Source: Arenibacter palladensis (GTDB lineage Bacteria > Bacteroidota > Bacteroidia > Flavobacteriales > Flavobacteriaceae). Taken from it: a stretch of DNA of 64,000 nucleotides. The position numbers were made by a program, and so were the translations under genes. How positions within the stretch are numbered: position 1 is the first letter of the stretch; each line of letters opens with the position of its first letter. Under the pieces are notes generated by a model. It was not told the origin of the DNA. It worked only from the letters and a program-made list of their open reading frames with translations, and made no database searches. Shown piece by piece: positions 33,023-42,387 of this stretch. The DNA lies in NCBI RefSeq assembly GCF_900129275.1, contig NZ_FQUX01000001.1:496001-560000 (forward strand), read 5' to 3'.

Positions 33023-33718
33023 TTATCCTCCAAAAAAAACCTCCAACTCTTTAAGGGTTTCCTTAGAAGTCTGTATATCCCTTACTAGTTCTCCCTTATT
33101 AAGAACAACAATCCGCTCGCAAACCTCAGTAACATGGATAAGGTCATGACTGGAAACCAAAACGGTAACTTCTTTACTGGCCGCCAAGTCCTTGATAATG
33201 CCTTTTAGCTTAATCTGGGTAGTTGGATCCAAGTTGGCAAAAGGTTCGTCCAATATAATTACTTCGGGATCACCAATTAAGGAAGCAACAATACCTACCT
33301 TCTTCTGATTTCCTTTGGACAAGTCCCTCAAATATTTTTTCTGACCCAAAATTTCATCGTGAAAAAAATCCTTGAACCCCTCCAATAGATGGTCTACATC
33401 GGCCTTCTTCCGTCCCCTTATTTCCCCGATAAAATAAAAATACTCCTCCGGGGTCAAATACCCTATCAAAAATGTTTCATCAATAAATGCTGATGTAAAA
33501 GGCTTCCATGCCTCACTGGAATCTATCTGCACCCCATTATTAACGATATGTCCCGTGGTCGGCTGAATTAAATCGAGCATCAAACTAAAGAAAGTAGTTT
33601 TACCAGCACCATTATTGCCCACCAAACCAAAACTCTGACCTTTTGGGATTTCCAAATTTTCAATATTCAGAACAATGGCATCCCCGTACTTTTTAGTTAA
33701 ATTTTGGACTGTGATCAT
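33023..33718 (-). CDS. ABC transporter ATP-binding protein
   Basis: A 231-residue nucleotide-binding subunit: Walker A GNNGAGKT (34-41), signature DLSKGNQKKVG, Walker B VIILDEPFANLDP and the switch histidine in VSSHDLIHV. It is the ATPase partner of the membrane protein at 33731-35203, 12 bases upstream. This type of pair (short NBD plus DUF5687-like permease) is common in Bacteroidota, but the exported substrate is not known. Confidence 0.94.
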   Translation of the reverse strand: MITVQNLTKKYGDAIVLNIENLEIPKGQSFGLVGNNGAGKTTFFSLMLDLIQPTTGHIVNNGVQIDSSEAWKPFTSAFIDETFLIGYLTPEEYFYFIGEIRGRKKADVDHLLEGFKDFFHDEILGQKKYLRDLSKGNQKKVGIVASLIGDPEVIILDEPFANLDPTTQIKLKGIIKDLAASKEVTVLVSSHDLIHVTEVCERIVVLNKGELVRDIQTSKETLKELEVFFGG

Positions 33719-33730
33719 GGTTATTTTCTT

Positions 33731-35203
33731 TTATGCTTTTTGTTTGTAGGCTGCAAGTGTCTTATACTTTTCCTTCTTGTAGATGGACTCAATCATGGCA
33801 AACACCTTATTCCTAAATCCAAATCCTATTATGCCTGCCATAGCCACAAAAATATAGCCTGCGGTTGGACTAATTAAATAATGTCCTAGAGCATATACCC
33901 CCAAGGGTAGAATTAATTTGGGCATGGTCAACAGCAAGGTTTTTGAATTAAACGCCTGCTTGTCCCCAAACGCTTTTTTATTGGATGTAAGATCTATGGG
34001 TGTTTTAATATAGGCGCCACCCCACAGCACCAAATAGGAATTAACGCCAATATTATAAATAGCCCCTACAATGACGGCCAAATAGGCATCCCAGCCAAAG
34101 TATATATAGAAGGAAGCTAGAATAGTACTTGCCGCGGTAGCTATAATTATCAAATACCATTTTGAAGTTAAATACTCCCTATAACTAATATTCTGACTCA
34201 TCATTAGGGGATAATAAGCGCTGTCCCAACTGGGAACAAACTGACCGAAACTAAACAAGAACCCCCCTGAAATAAAAATCCCGGCAAATATCTTCCATAC
34301 CGGTCCGTCATAGGCTTCTATACCCCCCGTAAAGAAGAGCAAACCATAGAAAATGAAGAAAAAACTCATGATTACGGAGGTTTTGGACCGCTTGTTCCTT
34401 CTTATCAATTTTATATCGTTCTTTAAAAACGTACCCAAATTCCCAAAACGGTTCAGCCAGGCATAGTCCTCTGTTTTGGCTAAAGATTTCTTTCCGGCCA
34501 GTCCGGCATCCAGATACATATGCCTTTTAAAATAGGTAAAAGCGGAAGTTGCCAGTGCTATTAGCAAACCCCATGTAAAAAGGGCTATCCAAGGTTGCGC
34601 ATAAAGCGCATCAAAAAATGGCGAGGTGTAGGTTGTTATATTGAACAATCCATAGTACTGACAAATTCCAAGAATCGAAAATAGGCCTAACAACAAATAA
34701 AAAACATTGTCCTTGTTATTGACCAGTACGTTTATGAAATTATTGCAGAAAAAGAGCGCCATGATTCCCAAATGCCAACCAATGACACCTAAGGGCGAGT
34801 AACCCTCAACCAATAGTATTATAGAAAAGGGCACAAAGAAAAAAGCATGTGACCAATTAAAAAATGAAACTACCGTTTTCCCCAAGGAATACCCCACTAT
34901 CTTACTTTTGTTAATAGGAAGATAGAGTAAAGGCTTAATATTGGTAATCGGCATTTTCTGAAGCATGTACCGGATATATAGATCTCCCACCAAATAATAA
35001 ATCAGGAACCCATTAACTACCAAAAGGGGGTCTCCCCAACCTTGCTTTTCAATAATATAAAAAGCCCCTATTCCAAGACCCAGGAATACGACCATAAAAT
35101 AAAGTGCCCCAAAAACCATAAAAATCTTTATGGCAAGATTGGCTTTAAAAGAGGCGGATCTAAAAAAGGATTTCCATTCAAGCGTAAGAAAGTGCTTTAG
35201 CAT
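33731..35203 (-). CDS. DUF5687-family ABC transporter membrane protein
   Basis: A 490-residue membrane protein with about 12 hydrophobic segments, starting MLKHFLTLEWKSFFRSASF, the basic amphipathic lead typical of this family, followed by a first helix around 24-50. It is linked to the NBD gene at 33023-33718 and would form the translocation path. Substrate and direction are unknown; such pairs resemble ABC-2 exporters. The gene is divergent from the ferredoxin-type reductase gene. Confidence 0.87.
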   Translation of the reverse strand: MLKHFLTLEWKSFFRSASFKANLAIKIFMVFGALYFMVVFLGLGIGAFYIIEKQGWGDPLLVVNGFLIYYLVGDLYIRYMLQKMPITNIKPLLYLPINKSKIVGYSLGKTVVSFFNWSHAFFFVPFSIILLVEGYSPLGVIGWHLGIMALFFCNNFINVLVNNKDNVFYLLLGLFSILGICQYYGLFNITTYTSPFFDALYAQPWIALFTWGLLIALATSAFTYFKRHMYLDAGLAGKKSLAKTEDYAWLNRFGNLGTFLKNDIKLIRRNKRSKTSVIMSFFFIFYGLLFFTGGIEAYDGPVWKIFAGIFISGGFLFSFGQFVPSWDSAYYPLMMSQNISYREYLTSKWYLIIIATAASTILASFYIYFGWDAYLAVIVGAIYNIGVNSYLVLWGGAYIKTPIDLTSNKKAFGDKQAFNSKTLLLTMPKLILPLGVYALGHYLISPTAGYIFVAMAGIIGFGFRNKVFAMIESIYKKEKYKTLAAYKQKA

Positions 35204-35308
35204 GCTTTGGGATAGTTAAACCTGACAGATTAGTGCCCAATTTAGGGTATTTGTTACAAACAGCCCTTATTTTTTTAATTTCCCGTTTTAAATCCTCCCT
35301 GCTTTGCT

Positions 35309-35316
35309 TAATTTTG
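35309..35316 (+). promoter_or_regulatory. Promoter -7 box of the reductase gene
   Basis: TAATTTTG, exact TAnnTTTG match, 15 bases before the ATG at 35332. This supports the shorter start over an in-frame codon at 35233. Confidence 0.6.
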
Positions 35317-35331
35317 CACCAAAGATTTAAT

Positions 35332-36381
35332 ATGGCCCACTTTCATTCGCTTACCGTTCAAAAAATTAAACCGCTTACCCCAAACTCAGTTGCAATAACT
35401 TTTGCCATTCCTAAAGAACTGATCCAGACCTTTGCCTTTACCGCAGGTCAGTACATCACCATTAAAAAGGAAATAAAGGGCAAGGAATTGAGAAGGGCCT
35501 ATTCTATCAGCTCCTCTCCAAAATGTGAGGGCATTACGATTGGCGTAAAGAAAGTGGATAAGGGGGGATTTTCAGATTTTGCACACAACAAACTTAAGGT
35601 AGGGGATGTATTGGAGGTAATGCCTCCGGAAGGCCGATTTATTTTTAAACCCTCTCCTAATCCAAAGAACATAGTGGCCTTTGCTGCTGGTAGCGGTATT
35701 ACTCCAATTATGAGTATTGCCAAAACCGTCTTGGAATCCAATTCCAAGAATAATTTTGTGTTGGTATATGGGAATAAATCCTATAAGGAAACCATGTTCT
35801 ATACAGATTTGGTAAAGCTTCAGCTGGAATATACCAATAGGTTTCATATCTATTTTATTTTGAGTCAAACCCAAGAGGATGAAACCATTTTTGGACGTAT
35901 AGAAGCCTCCACGGTGAATTACGTGCTCAAAAACAAGCATAAAAATCTAGAGTTTAACGATTACTATCTCTGTGGACCGGAAGCAATGATACAGTTGGTG
36001 ACCGAAAATTTAAAGGAAAAGGGCATCTCTGAAGATAAGATTCATTTTGAATTGTTTACCTCCACAGAGATCAAGGACGAACTCCCGGAAAAACCGGAAG
36101 GAAAGACCCAACTCAAGGTCATTGTAGATGATGAGGAATTTTCCCTATCCATGGACAAAAATACTTTGGTACTGGATGCCGTATTAAAGGAGAATATAGA
36201 CGCACCCTATTCCTGTCAAGGTGGTGTGTGCAGTAGTTGCATTGCCCGTATTAAGGAAGGAAAGGCCGACATGGTAAAAAATCAAATTCTAACGGATAGT
36301 GAAATAGCGGAAGGATTGATCCTTACATGTCAGGCGCATCCCACAACCCCTACTTTAACAGTGGATTACGACGATGTCTAA
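35332..36381 (+). CDS. Ferredoxin--NADP-type reductase with C-terminal [2Fe-2S] domain
   Basis: The start at 35332 gives 349 residues (MAHFHSLTVQKIKPLTPN). Domains in order: FAD-binding barrel (1-105) with RRAYSISS, NAD(P)-binding domain (110-230) with GSGITPIMS and CGPEAMI, and a plant-type [2Fe-2S] ferredoxin domain (about 260-349) with CQGGVCSSC (CX4CX2C) and a fourth Cys in TCQAHP. This layout is that of the PaaE/PaaK oxygenase reductases and of 3-ketosteroid or phenylacetyl-CoA oxygenase electron carriers. No oxygenase genes are nearby, so the electron acceptor is unknown. Confidence 0.93.
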   Translation: MAHFHSLTVQKIKPLTPNSVAITFAIPKELIQTFAFTAGQYITIKKEIKGKELRRAYSISSSPKCEGITIGVKKVDKGGFSDFAHNKLKVGDVLEVMPPEGRFIFKPSPNPKNIVAFAAGSGITPIMSIAKTVLESNSKNNFVLVYGNKSYKETMFYTDLVKLQLEYTNRFHIYFILSQTQEDETIFGRIEASTVNYVLKNKHKNLEFNDYYLCGPEAMIQLVTENLKEKGISEDKIHFELFTSTEIKDELPEKPEGKTQLKVIVDDEEFSLSMDKNTLVLDAVLKENIDAPYSCQGGVCSSCIARIKEGKADMVKNQILTDSEIAEGLILTCQAHPTTPTLTVDYDDV

Positions 36382-36428
36382 ACATTTAGGGATGATTGCC
36401 TATTTCCAATGCCTCGCTATATGGACAA

Positions 36429-37214
36429 CTAAGACTGCTTAAACAACTGTTCCATAACCCTTACGGCATGTTCGTAACCAATGGTATAGGCTTTTTCAAT
36501 TCCCTTTTTGTCCAATATACCAATAAGTTCCAGGGCTTTTGGCTCAAATAATAGGTCACATTTATTGACCTTGTTCCTGTTAATGGCATAAATCATTAAA
36601 GAGGTGGTCCTATTGGCCAACTGCAAGGATGACTTTATACCTTCTTTAGGAATCTCCTTGATCCCGGAAACATTACTACCAATGACAAAATCTGATGAAA
36701 CTGCAACTTCATCATAGGGGAAATTGTTCATAATACCTCCATCGGCATATAAGCGCCCATTGATAGCTACCGGACTAAAGACGGGCGGCAGTGCCGCAGA
36801 AGCCAACAATGGTTTGATTAATTCCCCTTCAGAAAAAATTTTTTCATCCCCTTTTTGCAAATCGGTGGCCACTACAAAAAGTTTGCGCTCCAAAGACTCA
36901 AAGGTGTTTCCGGGAAGGTATCGAGCCAAAAGATCAAAGTATCTTTCAGTATCCAAAAGACCAGGCTTTAAAATCGTCATAAAATGATAACGGAACAAGG
37001 GTGTTTCCTTAAAGAACTGTAGCATTTCTTCAACAGAGTTACCATTGGCGTACAATGCCCCGACCAAGGCACCAACACTGGTCCCCGAAACGGAATGGGT
37101 ACTAATTCCAAATTCGTTAAGGGCTTGGATCATCCCTATATGTGCCATCCCCTTTACACCCCCACCGGACAATACCAGTCCGACCGATTTTGATTTAATT
37201 TGCGATAAATCCAT
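36429..37214 (-). CDS. Patatin-like phospholipase (RssA type)
   Basis: A 261-residue serine hydrolase with the patatin fold. The oxyanion hole LSGGGVKGMAH (15-25), nucleophile elbow GTSVG (Ser46) and catalytic aspartate in DGG (Asp158) are all present, so it should be active. LPPVFSPVAINGRLYADGG is the typical core, read around residues 142-160. It is the short cytoplasmic type without a surface-layer or BamA domain. An exact TAATTTTG box lies upstream at 37274-37281 (minus). Confidence 0.93.
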   Translation of the reverse strand: MDLSQIKSKSVGLVLSGGGVKGMAHIGMIQALNEFGISTHSVSGTSVGALVGALYANGNSVEEMLQFFKETPLFRYHFMTILKPGLLDTERYFDLLARYLPGNTFESLERKLFVVATDLQKGDEKIFSEGELIKPLLASAALPPVFSPVAINGRLYADGGIMNNFPYDEVAVSSDFVIGSNVSGIKEIPKEGIKSSLQLANRTTSLMIYAINRNKVNKCDLLFEPKALELIGILDKKGIEKAYTIGYEHAVRVMEQLFKQS

Positions 37215-37621
37215 TTCAGTCCTAGTTTATTATAGCTGTTTTAAAACAAGAATATCCCTGCCGAACATAAGCTCAAAATTACCTATAACAACCCTAACTT
37301 TAAAAATTTCAATTAGAAATAAATACTGTTCCACAAACTAGACAGTTGGTAAACTGGCTCTGGCCAAACCGATTTTGACAAATTTCCACTTTTAATCGAC
37401 CCATTAGGTCCTTAAATCGGATTTTTATGGTGATCACCTCATGGTTTAAGTGTATAAAACCGACCATGCAGTATGTGCAGCTTAAGTATTGCTATAATTC
37501 AATTTTCAGAAAAAGAAAAGACACTGTAGTGCCCAAGAAATAATATAAGCCGAATTTAAATTGGTGGAATACTGTATTTTTTTGTTGGCTCTGGCAAGAA
37601 AAAATACCTGAGCAGAAAAAT
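37215..37621. other. Intergenic stretch with the patatin promoter
   Basis: TAATTTTG on the minus strand (37274-37281) probably drives the patatin gene with a leader of about 55 bases. The rest shows no ORF with coding character, no T-tailed hairpin and no repeat that I would defend. Confidence 0.5.
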
Positions 37622-38020
37622 TTAGGAATGCAACAAAAACACTAGGAAAACAGCCGGCATAAAATAAATGGCAATGGTTCTTGCCCCATCGTAATCCTTT
37701 GCCATACGCTGACCCAATAGCAACATCAACAAGGCCAGACATGCAAGAATAGCCCCGGCCAAGGCAATAGAACCATCCCCTTGAACGATGAGCAAAAATA
37801 ATCCTATGGTACACAGTATTCCTGCAACAATTTCCGTTACCATTACCGTACCCAATAAGAAGGGAACCATATTCTTAAAAGGCGTTTTTGAAAAATGACT
37901 TTTTAGCCATGATAGATTGCCCTTCCAATCCAAAATTTTGTCCAATGCACTTTGAAGAAAGGTTATAATTAAAAAAAGAAGAAGAAGTAACTCTGTGGGA
38001 TAGTTCAATACGTTGTCCAT
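37622..38020 (-). CDS. DoxX-like small integral membrane protein
   Basis: A protein of 132 residues from ATG 38020 (140 from ATG 38044) with four membrane helices: ELLLLLFLIITFLQSALDKI, MVPFLLGTVMVTEIVAGILCTI, IALAGAILACLALLMLLLG and TIAIYFMPAVFLVFLLH. The layout, including the conserved LDKILDWKG between helix 1 and 2, resembles the DoxX/DUF6041-like family. No catalytic residues can be named. It follows holB by 5 to 29 bases depending on the start and is probably co-transcribed with it. Confidence 0.8.
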   Translation of the reverse strand: MDNVLNYPTELLLLLFLIITFLQSALDKILDWKGNLSWLKSHFSKTPFKNMVPFLLGTVMVTEIVAGILCTIGLFLLIVQGDGSIALAGAILACLALLMLLLGQRMAKDYDGARTIAIYFMPAVFLVFLLHS

Positions 38021-38049
38021 GTTAATGACTTTAAGATTATACAATTCCT

Positions 38050-39201
38050 TTACGCGGCTTTTTTGTGTAGCAATCGCGTTAATTTTATAGATAAATCCAT
38101 CAATATTAGTTTGGAATTGCCATTTCTTTCAATGTGATAAATGGCATCCTCCAATTCCTTCACAATGGGAACAATATTATTTTCATGCACAAATGGCGCA
38201 AATTTCTCCAGTTGAAACCCCTCCACATGTATCCTCATAAATGCCAATTCACGGGTATTATAATTAATCATAAGGGCCTGCCTCATGACGGACATGCAAT
38301 AACTCAAGAACTTTTTTTGGGTCTCCCTACCGGTCTTTGCCACCACTTCGCTCCAAGAAATAAGATCGTGGATCGCGGCCTTATTGCCCTTGGCCTTAAA
38401 GGCGCTTCTCACCCATTGCACAAACCACTTTTCAAATACCAAATCCTCGGAATCGTTATTCATGAAATCTAGGGCCTTATTAAAATTGCCATTGGCTTCA
38501 TGAGATATTCTAAGGGCATCCTCCGTGGAAACCCCCTTGTCTATAAGTGCTTGTGAAATAGCTTCTTCCGACAGCCTTGGAAAATGCAATATTTGGCACC
38601 TAGATCGTATCGTCTGAATAATTTGTTCTTCATCTTCAGCAATTAAAATCAATACCGTTTTGTCCGGTGGCTCTTCAATTAATTTCAGAAGTTTGTTGGC
38701 GGTAGAGGTATTCATTTTTTCGGCCATCCAAATAATCAGGGCCTTATAACCGCCTTCGTATGATTTCAATGAAAGTTTCTTTACAACATCCTGAGCCTCA
38801 TCCACGCCAATCTGTCCCTGCTTATTTTCAATCCCTATTAATTTATACCAATCAAAAAGATTTCCATACGGCTGTTCTTTTATAAATTGCCGCCATTCCT
38901 CCAAATAATGATCACTAACGGCATGACTTTTTACCTTATCCGAATTGGATACCGGAAAGGCAAAATGCACATCGGGATGTGCCAAGGAGTTAAATTTGGT
39001 GTTACAGGCGCTATTGCCATTAATATTTTCGCCATCACTGTTGCCACAAAGCAAGTACTGCACATAACACAAAGCCATTGGCAAGGTGCCACAGCCCTCT
39101 GGGCCAACGAATAATTGGGCATGGGGTATACGACCTGCATCGGCACTGGATACCAGATGATTCTTTATATGGGAAAGTCCTAAAATATCCTTGAATAGCA
39201 T
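38050..39201 (-). CDS. holB: DNA polymerase III subunit delta'
   Basis: Clamp-loader subunit that helps open the sliding clamp. 383 residues with an AAA+ fold. The P-loop is degenerate (GPEGCGTLP, no Lys), as expected because delta' does not bind ATP. The YEGGYKALIIWMAEKMNTSTANKLLKLIEEPPDKTVLIL region is recognised through WMAEKMNTSTANKLLKLIEEPP, the SRC-like motif reads TIRSRCQILHFP, with the arginine that triggers hydrolysis in neighbouring subunits. A -7 box lies only four bases before the start, so the mRNA may be leaderless. Confidence 0.94.
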   Translation of the reverse strand: MLFKDILGLSHIKNHLVSSADAGRIPHAQLFVGPEGCGTLPMALCYVQYLLCGNSDGENINGNSACNTKFNSLAHPDVHFAFPVSNSDKVKSHAVSDHYLEEWRQFIKEQPYGNLFDWYKLIGIENKQGQIGVDEAQDVVKKLSLKSYEGGYKALIIWMAEKMNTSTANKLLKLIEEPPDKTVLILIAEDEEQIIQTIRSRCQILHFPRLSEEAISQALIDKGVSTEDALRISHEANGNFNKALDFMNNDSEDLVFEKWFVQWVRSAFKAKGNKAAIHDLISWSEVVAKTGRETQKKFLSYCMSVMRQALMINYNTRELAFMRIHVEGFQLEKFAPFVHENNIVPIVKELEDAIYHIERNGNSKLILMDLSIKLTRLLHKKAA

Positions 39202-39205
39202 GGCC

Positions 39206-39213
39206 CAAATATA
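39206..39213 (-). promoter_or_regulatory. Promoter -7 box of holB, near-leaderless
   Basis: TATATTTG on the minus strand, exact TAnnTTTG match, separated from the holB ATG by four bases. Confidence 0.55.
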
Positions 39214-39400
39214 GCGGTTTTTATCCGATATTTACTTGCTCCACAGTCTATGTCAATTATAGCAATAAACGATATTACTTTTCATAATACCACTCCACAT
39301 TTTACCTGACATGCAACTATTTACAATTCTAAAATCAATATTGTGCCCTAATACATGTAAATAAATGGAATAGTCTCTTTAAACACTACCTATAAATCTT

Positions 39401-39408
39401 TACATTTG
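39401..39408 (+). promoter_or_regulatory. Promoter -7 box of pgk
   Basis: TACATTTG, exact TAnnTTTG match, 24 bases upstream of ATG 39433. It overlaps an upstream in-frame TTG at 39406, arguing against that start. Confidence 0.65.
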
Positions 39409-39432
39409 TCACTCTCTAAAAATAAGTGGCAA

Positions 39433-40623
39433 ATGAAAACCATCAACGATTTTAATTTTAAAGGTAAAAAAGCATTAATAAGGGTAGATTTTAATGTTCC
39501 ATTGGACGCGGATTTTAATGTAACCGACGACAATAGGATTGAAGCAGCAAAGCCTACTATCATTAAAGTACTGGAAGATGGCGGAAGTGCCGTGCTAATG
39601 AGTCACTTAGGAAGGCCCGACGGAAAAGTAAATCCAGATCTGTCCCTAAAACATATTTGCAACAAGGTATCCGAAGTACTTGGAGTAAAGGTGAAATTTT
39701 CAACGGAAAGCATTGGACCAATAGCCGAAAAGGCTGTGGCCGAATTAAAGAGCGGTGAAGTTCTTTTGTTGGAAAACCTTAGGTTTCACGCCGAAGAGGA
39801 AAAAGGAGATAAGAACTTCGCTGAGCAATTATCCAAACTAGGGGACATTTATGTAAATGACGCCTTTGGAACTGCTCACAGGGCCCATGCCTCCACTACC
39901 ATAGTTGCCCAATTTTTTCCAGAAAAGAAATGTTTTGGGTTCTTGTTGGCCAAAGAAATTGAGGCCATAGAAAAAGTAATGAGAACAGGGGAAAAGCCAG
40001 TGACCGCTATTTTGGGAGGAGCAAAGGTATCATCAAAAATTACGATCATCGAAAACATTTTGGATAAAGTAGACCATCTTATTATTGGTGGTGGAATGAC
40101 CTATACCTTTGTTAAAGCCAAAGGGGGAAAGGTTGGAGATTCTATCTGTGAGGATGATAAAATGGAATTAGCCTTGGAAATTCTTGAGCAGGCCAAGAAA
40201 AAAGGAGTAGAAGTGCATATCCCTGTAGATGTATTGGCAGCGGACGACTTTAACAACAATGCCCAGACCAAAGTGGTTAATTCCAACGAGATACCTAATG
40301 GCTGGCAAGGTTTGGACGCAGGGCCCAAAACTTTGGAAATATTTAAAGAGGTAATCTTAAAATCGAAAACCATATTATGGAATGGTCCTATTGGCGTTTT
40401 TGAAATGGAAAGCTTTGCCAAAGGTACCATTGCCATTGGAAATTATATTGATGAAGCAACAAAAAAAGGCGCCTTTTCTTTAGTGGGTGGCGGAGATTCT
40501 GTTGCTGCGGTCAAGCAATTTGGTTTCGAAAACAAGGTAAGCTATGTTTCTACTGGTGGAGGTGCCATGTTGGAAAGCCTTGAAGGCAAAACCCTTCCCG
40601 GAATAGCAGCAATATTGGCATAA
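39433..40623 (+). CDS. pgk: Phosphoglycerate kinase
   Basis: Glycolytic enzyme transferring a phosphate from 1,3-bisphosphoglycerate to ADP. Start ATG 39433 gives 396 residues. The substrate-binding RVDFNVPLD, the SHLGRPDGK loop, LLENLRFH, and the C-terminal nucleotide-binding [11 protein letters not shown] and [13 protein letters not shown] motifs are intact. It is followed by the lytic transglycosylase gene after 114 bases with a separate promoter-like region. Confidence 0.98.
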   Translation: MKTINDFNFKGKKALIRVDFNVPLDADFNVTDDNRIEAAKPTIIKVLEDGGSAVLMSHLGRPDGKVNPDLSLKHICNKVSEVLGVKVKFSTESIGPIAEKAVAELKSGEVLLLENLRFHAEEEKGDKNFAEQLSKLGDIYVNDAFGTAHRAHASTTIVAQFFPEKKCFGFLLAKEIEAIEKVMRTGEKPVTAILGGAKVSSKITIIENILDKVDHLIIGGGMTYTFVKAKGGKVGDSICEDDKMELALEILEQAKKKGVEVHIPVDVLAADDFNNNAQTKVVNSNEIPNGWQGLDAGPKTLEIFKEVILKSKTILWNGPIGVFEMESFAKGTIAIGNYIDEATKKGAFSLVGGGDSVAAVKQFGFENKVSYVSTGGGAMLESLEGKTLPGIAAILA

Positions 40624-40737
40624 ATACGACGTTATTTAATATGGGTTATCTGTTTTTTATCTGCTTTTAAAAATTAAATTTTAAAGTTTAGAAAAAATTC
40701 ACGATTTTAGTCTGCCCCGCTTAAAAAAACAAACCTT

Positions 40738-42375
40738 ATGAAAACATCCAGATATATTTTATTGGGAGTCTTGTCTATGGGTTTCTTGGTTACAGGCGTA
40801 GCACAGGAATTTGATTCAATACCTACTGCAAAAAAAGGCTTAAACGCCCCAAAGTTACAGGAAATTTCAGTGGATACTACTGCCATGGATATGGAAGGTG
40901 TTGAGCAGATGGAAACAATGGAGGCCCAGGATGAAATTCAGGACAATCCGTTGCTTTTGGTGAAAGGGCAGAAAAAGTACGATTTAAAGGACCGTCCGGA
41001 AACTGCCAAGTTCGATAGCCTATGGATGAAGGAATTGTACGACAGTTCCTCTTTATTTGATTCCATTTATCAGGACATTACTACCTTGGAAATAGATTCC
41101 GTATATCATTTCAATGTAGATACGGACACCTTAAAAGCCAGACTGAAGCTTTTAAACCAGAAAACACCCTTTAACATTGTTTACAATCCTTCATTGGAGA
41201 ATGTAATACGCTACTTTCTAACCCGTAAAAGGGATATGATGAGTAGAATGTTGACTATTAGCCAATTTTATTTCCCTTTGTTCGAACAGGAATTGGACAA
41301 TCAAAATGTACCCTTGGAACTTAAATATTTGGCCATTGTTGAATCTGCACTAAATCCGAGGGCCCGTTCACGGGTCGGTGCCACTGGATTGTGGCAATTT
41401 ATGTACGGTACCGGGAAAATGTACGATTTGGATGTTAGCAGTTATGTAGATGAACGCAGCGACCCCATTAATTCTACCAAGGCTGCAAGTTTATATCTTA
41501 AAAAGCTACATGATATCTTTAACGATTGGGATTTGGCTCTAGCGGCATATAATTCTGGGCCTGGTAACGTAAACAAGGCTATTAGAAGATCTGGAGGCTA
41601 CAAGAATTACTGGAATATAAGAAGAAACCTTCCCAGGGAAACCGCGGGATATGTACCGGCATTTTTGGCTACCATGTATATTTTTGAATATGCGGAAGAA
41701 CATGGTTTTACAAGACAAGTCACAGATCGTCCATATTTTGAGACCGATACCATACATGTGAAGAGCACTATTACCTTTAATCAAATTTCAGAATTGGTAG
41801 ATGTTAGCGAAGAAGAACTCATGTTTTTGAATCCGGCCTACAAATTAAAGGTAATACCATATGTAAAGGGCAAGAATTATACCCTACGGCTCCCAGTAGA
41901 TGCATTGGGGAAATTTGTTGCCAATGAGGAGGCAATCTATGCCCATGTACAGAATCAACTAAAATCCAAGGAAGAGCCATTACCGCAAATAGTACAATCT
42001 AAAGATCAAATTACATACAAGGTTCGCAGTGGCGATTTCTTGGGAAAGATCGCAGAAAGGTACGGAGTGGGTGTTAGCCAAATTAAAAATTGGAACGGTC
42101 TACGAAGCAACAACCTTAGAATAGGTCAAAGATTAACTATTTATCCAAGAAAAATTCCTTCATCAGTAAGTGCAACAACTACTAGCAAAAGCTCAACAAA
42201 TTCAGTAGCTGCGGCAGGTGCCAAGGTACATACGGTTAAAAGCGGTGACTCTCTTTGGACCATTTCCAAAAAATATCCTGGAATTAGTATAGATAATTTA
42301 CGAAAATGGAACGGTATTAGTGGTAATGACATAAAACCGGGCACAAAGTTAAAATTGTGCGATTGTTCTTCGTAA
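40738..42375 (+). CDS. mltD: Membrane-associated lytic transglycosylase with two LysM domains (MltD type)
   Basis: A 545-residue secreted murein hydrolase: signal peptide (1-22), a long acidic N-terminal part, then the SLT-fold catalytic domain (about 180-310). The catalytic glutamate is in AIVESALNPRARS, followed by GATGLWQFMYGTG and LALAAYNSGPGNVNKAIR. Two LysM repeats follow near the C terminus (about 422-467, YKVRSGDFLGKIAERYGV; and 499-543, HTVKSGDSLWTISKKYPG). It cleaves glycan strands to 1,6-anhydro-MurNAc ends during wall turnover. There is no lipobox, unlike E. coli MltD. The next gene starts 12 bases later. Confidence 0.94.
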   Translation: MKTSRYILLGVLSMGFLVTGVAQEFDSIPTAKKGLNAPKLQEISVDTTAMDMEGVEQMETMEAQDEIQDNPLLLVKGQKKYDLKDRPETAKFDSLWMKELYDSSSLFDSIYQDITTLEIDSVYHFNVDTDTLKARLKLLNQKTPFNIVYNPSLENVIRYFLTRKRDMMSRMLTISQFYFPLFEQELDNQNVPLELKYLAIVESALNPRARSRVGATGLWQFMYGTGKMYDLDVSSYVDERSDPINSTKAASLYLKKLHDIFNDWDLALAAYNSGPGNVNKAIRRSGGYKNYWNIRRNLPRETAGYVPAFLATMYIFEYAEEHGFTRQVTDRPYFETDTIHVKSTITFNQISELVDVSEEELMFLNPAYKLKVIPYVKGKNYTLRLPVDALGKFVANEEAIYAHVQNQLKSKEEPLPQIVQSKDQITYKVRSGDFLGKIAERYGVGVSQIKNWNGLRSNNLRIGQRLTIYPRKIPSSVSATTTSKSSTNSVAAAGAKVHTVKSGDSLWTISKKYPGISIDNLRKWNGISGNDIKPGTKLKLCDCSS

Positions 42376-42387
42376 ATAAATAACTAT

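Noticed and set aside
37506-37814. A 102-codon minus-strand ORF overlapping the DoxX-like gene
   Set aside because: It lies out of frame over a clear membrane-protein gene and lacks family-like composition.
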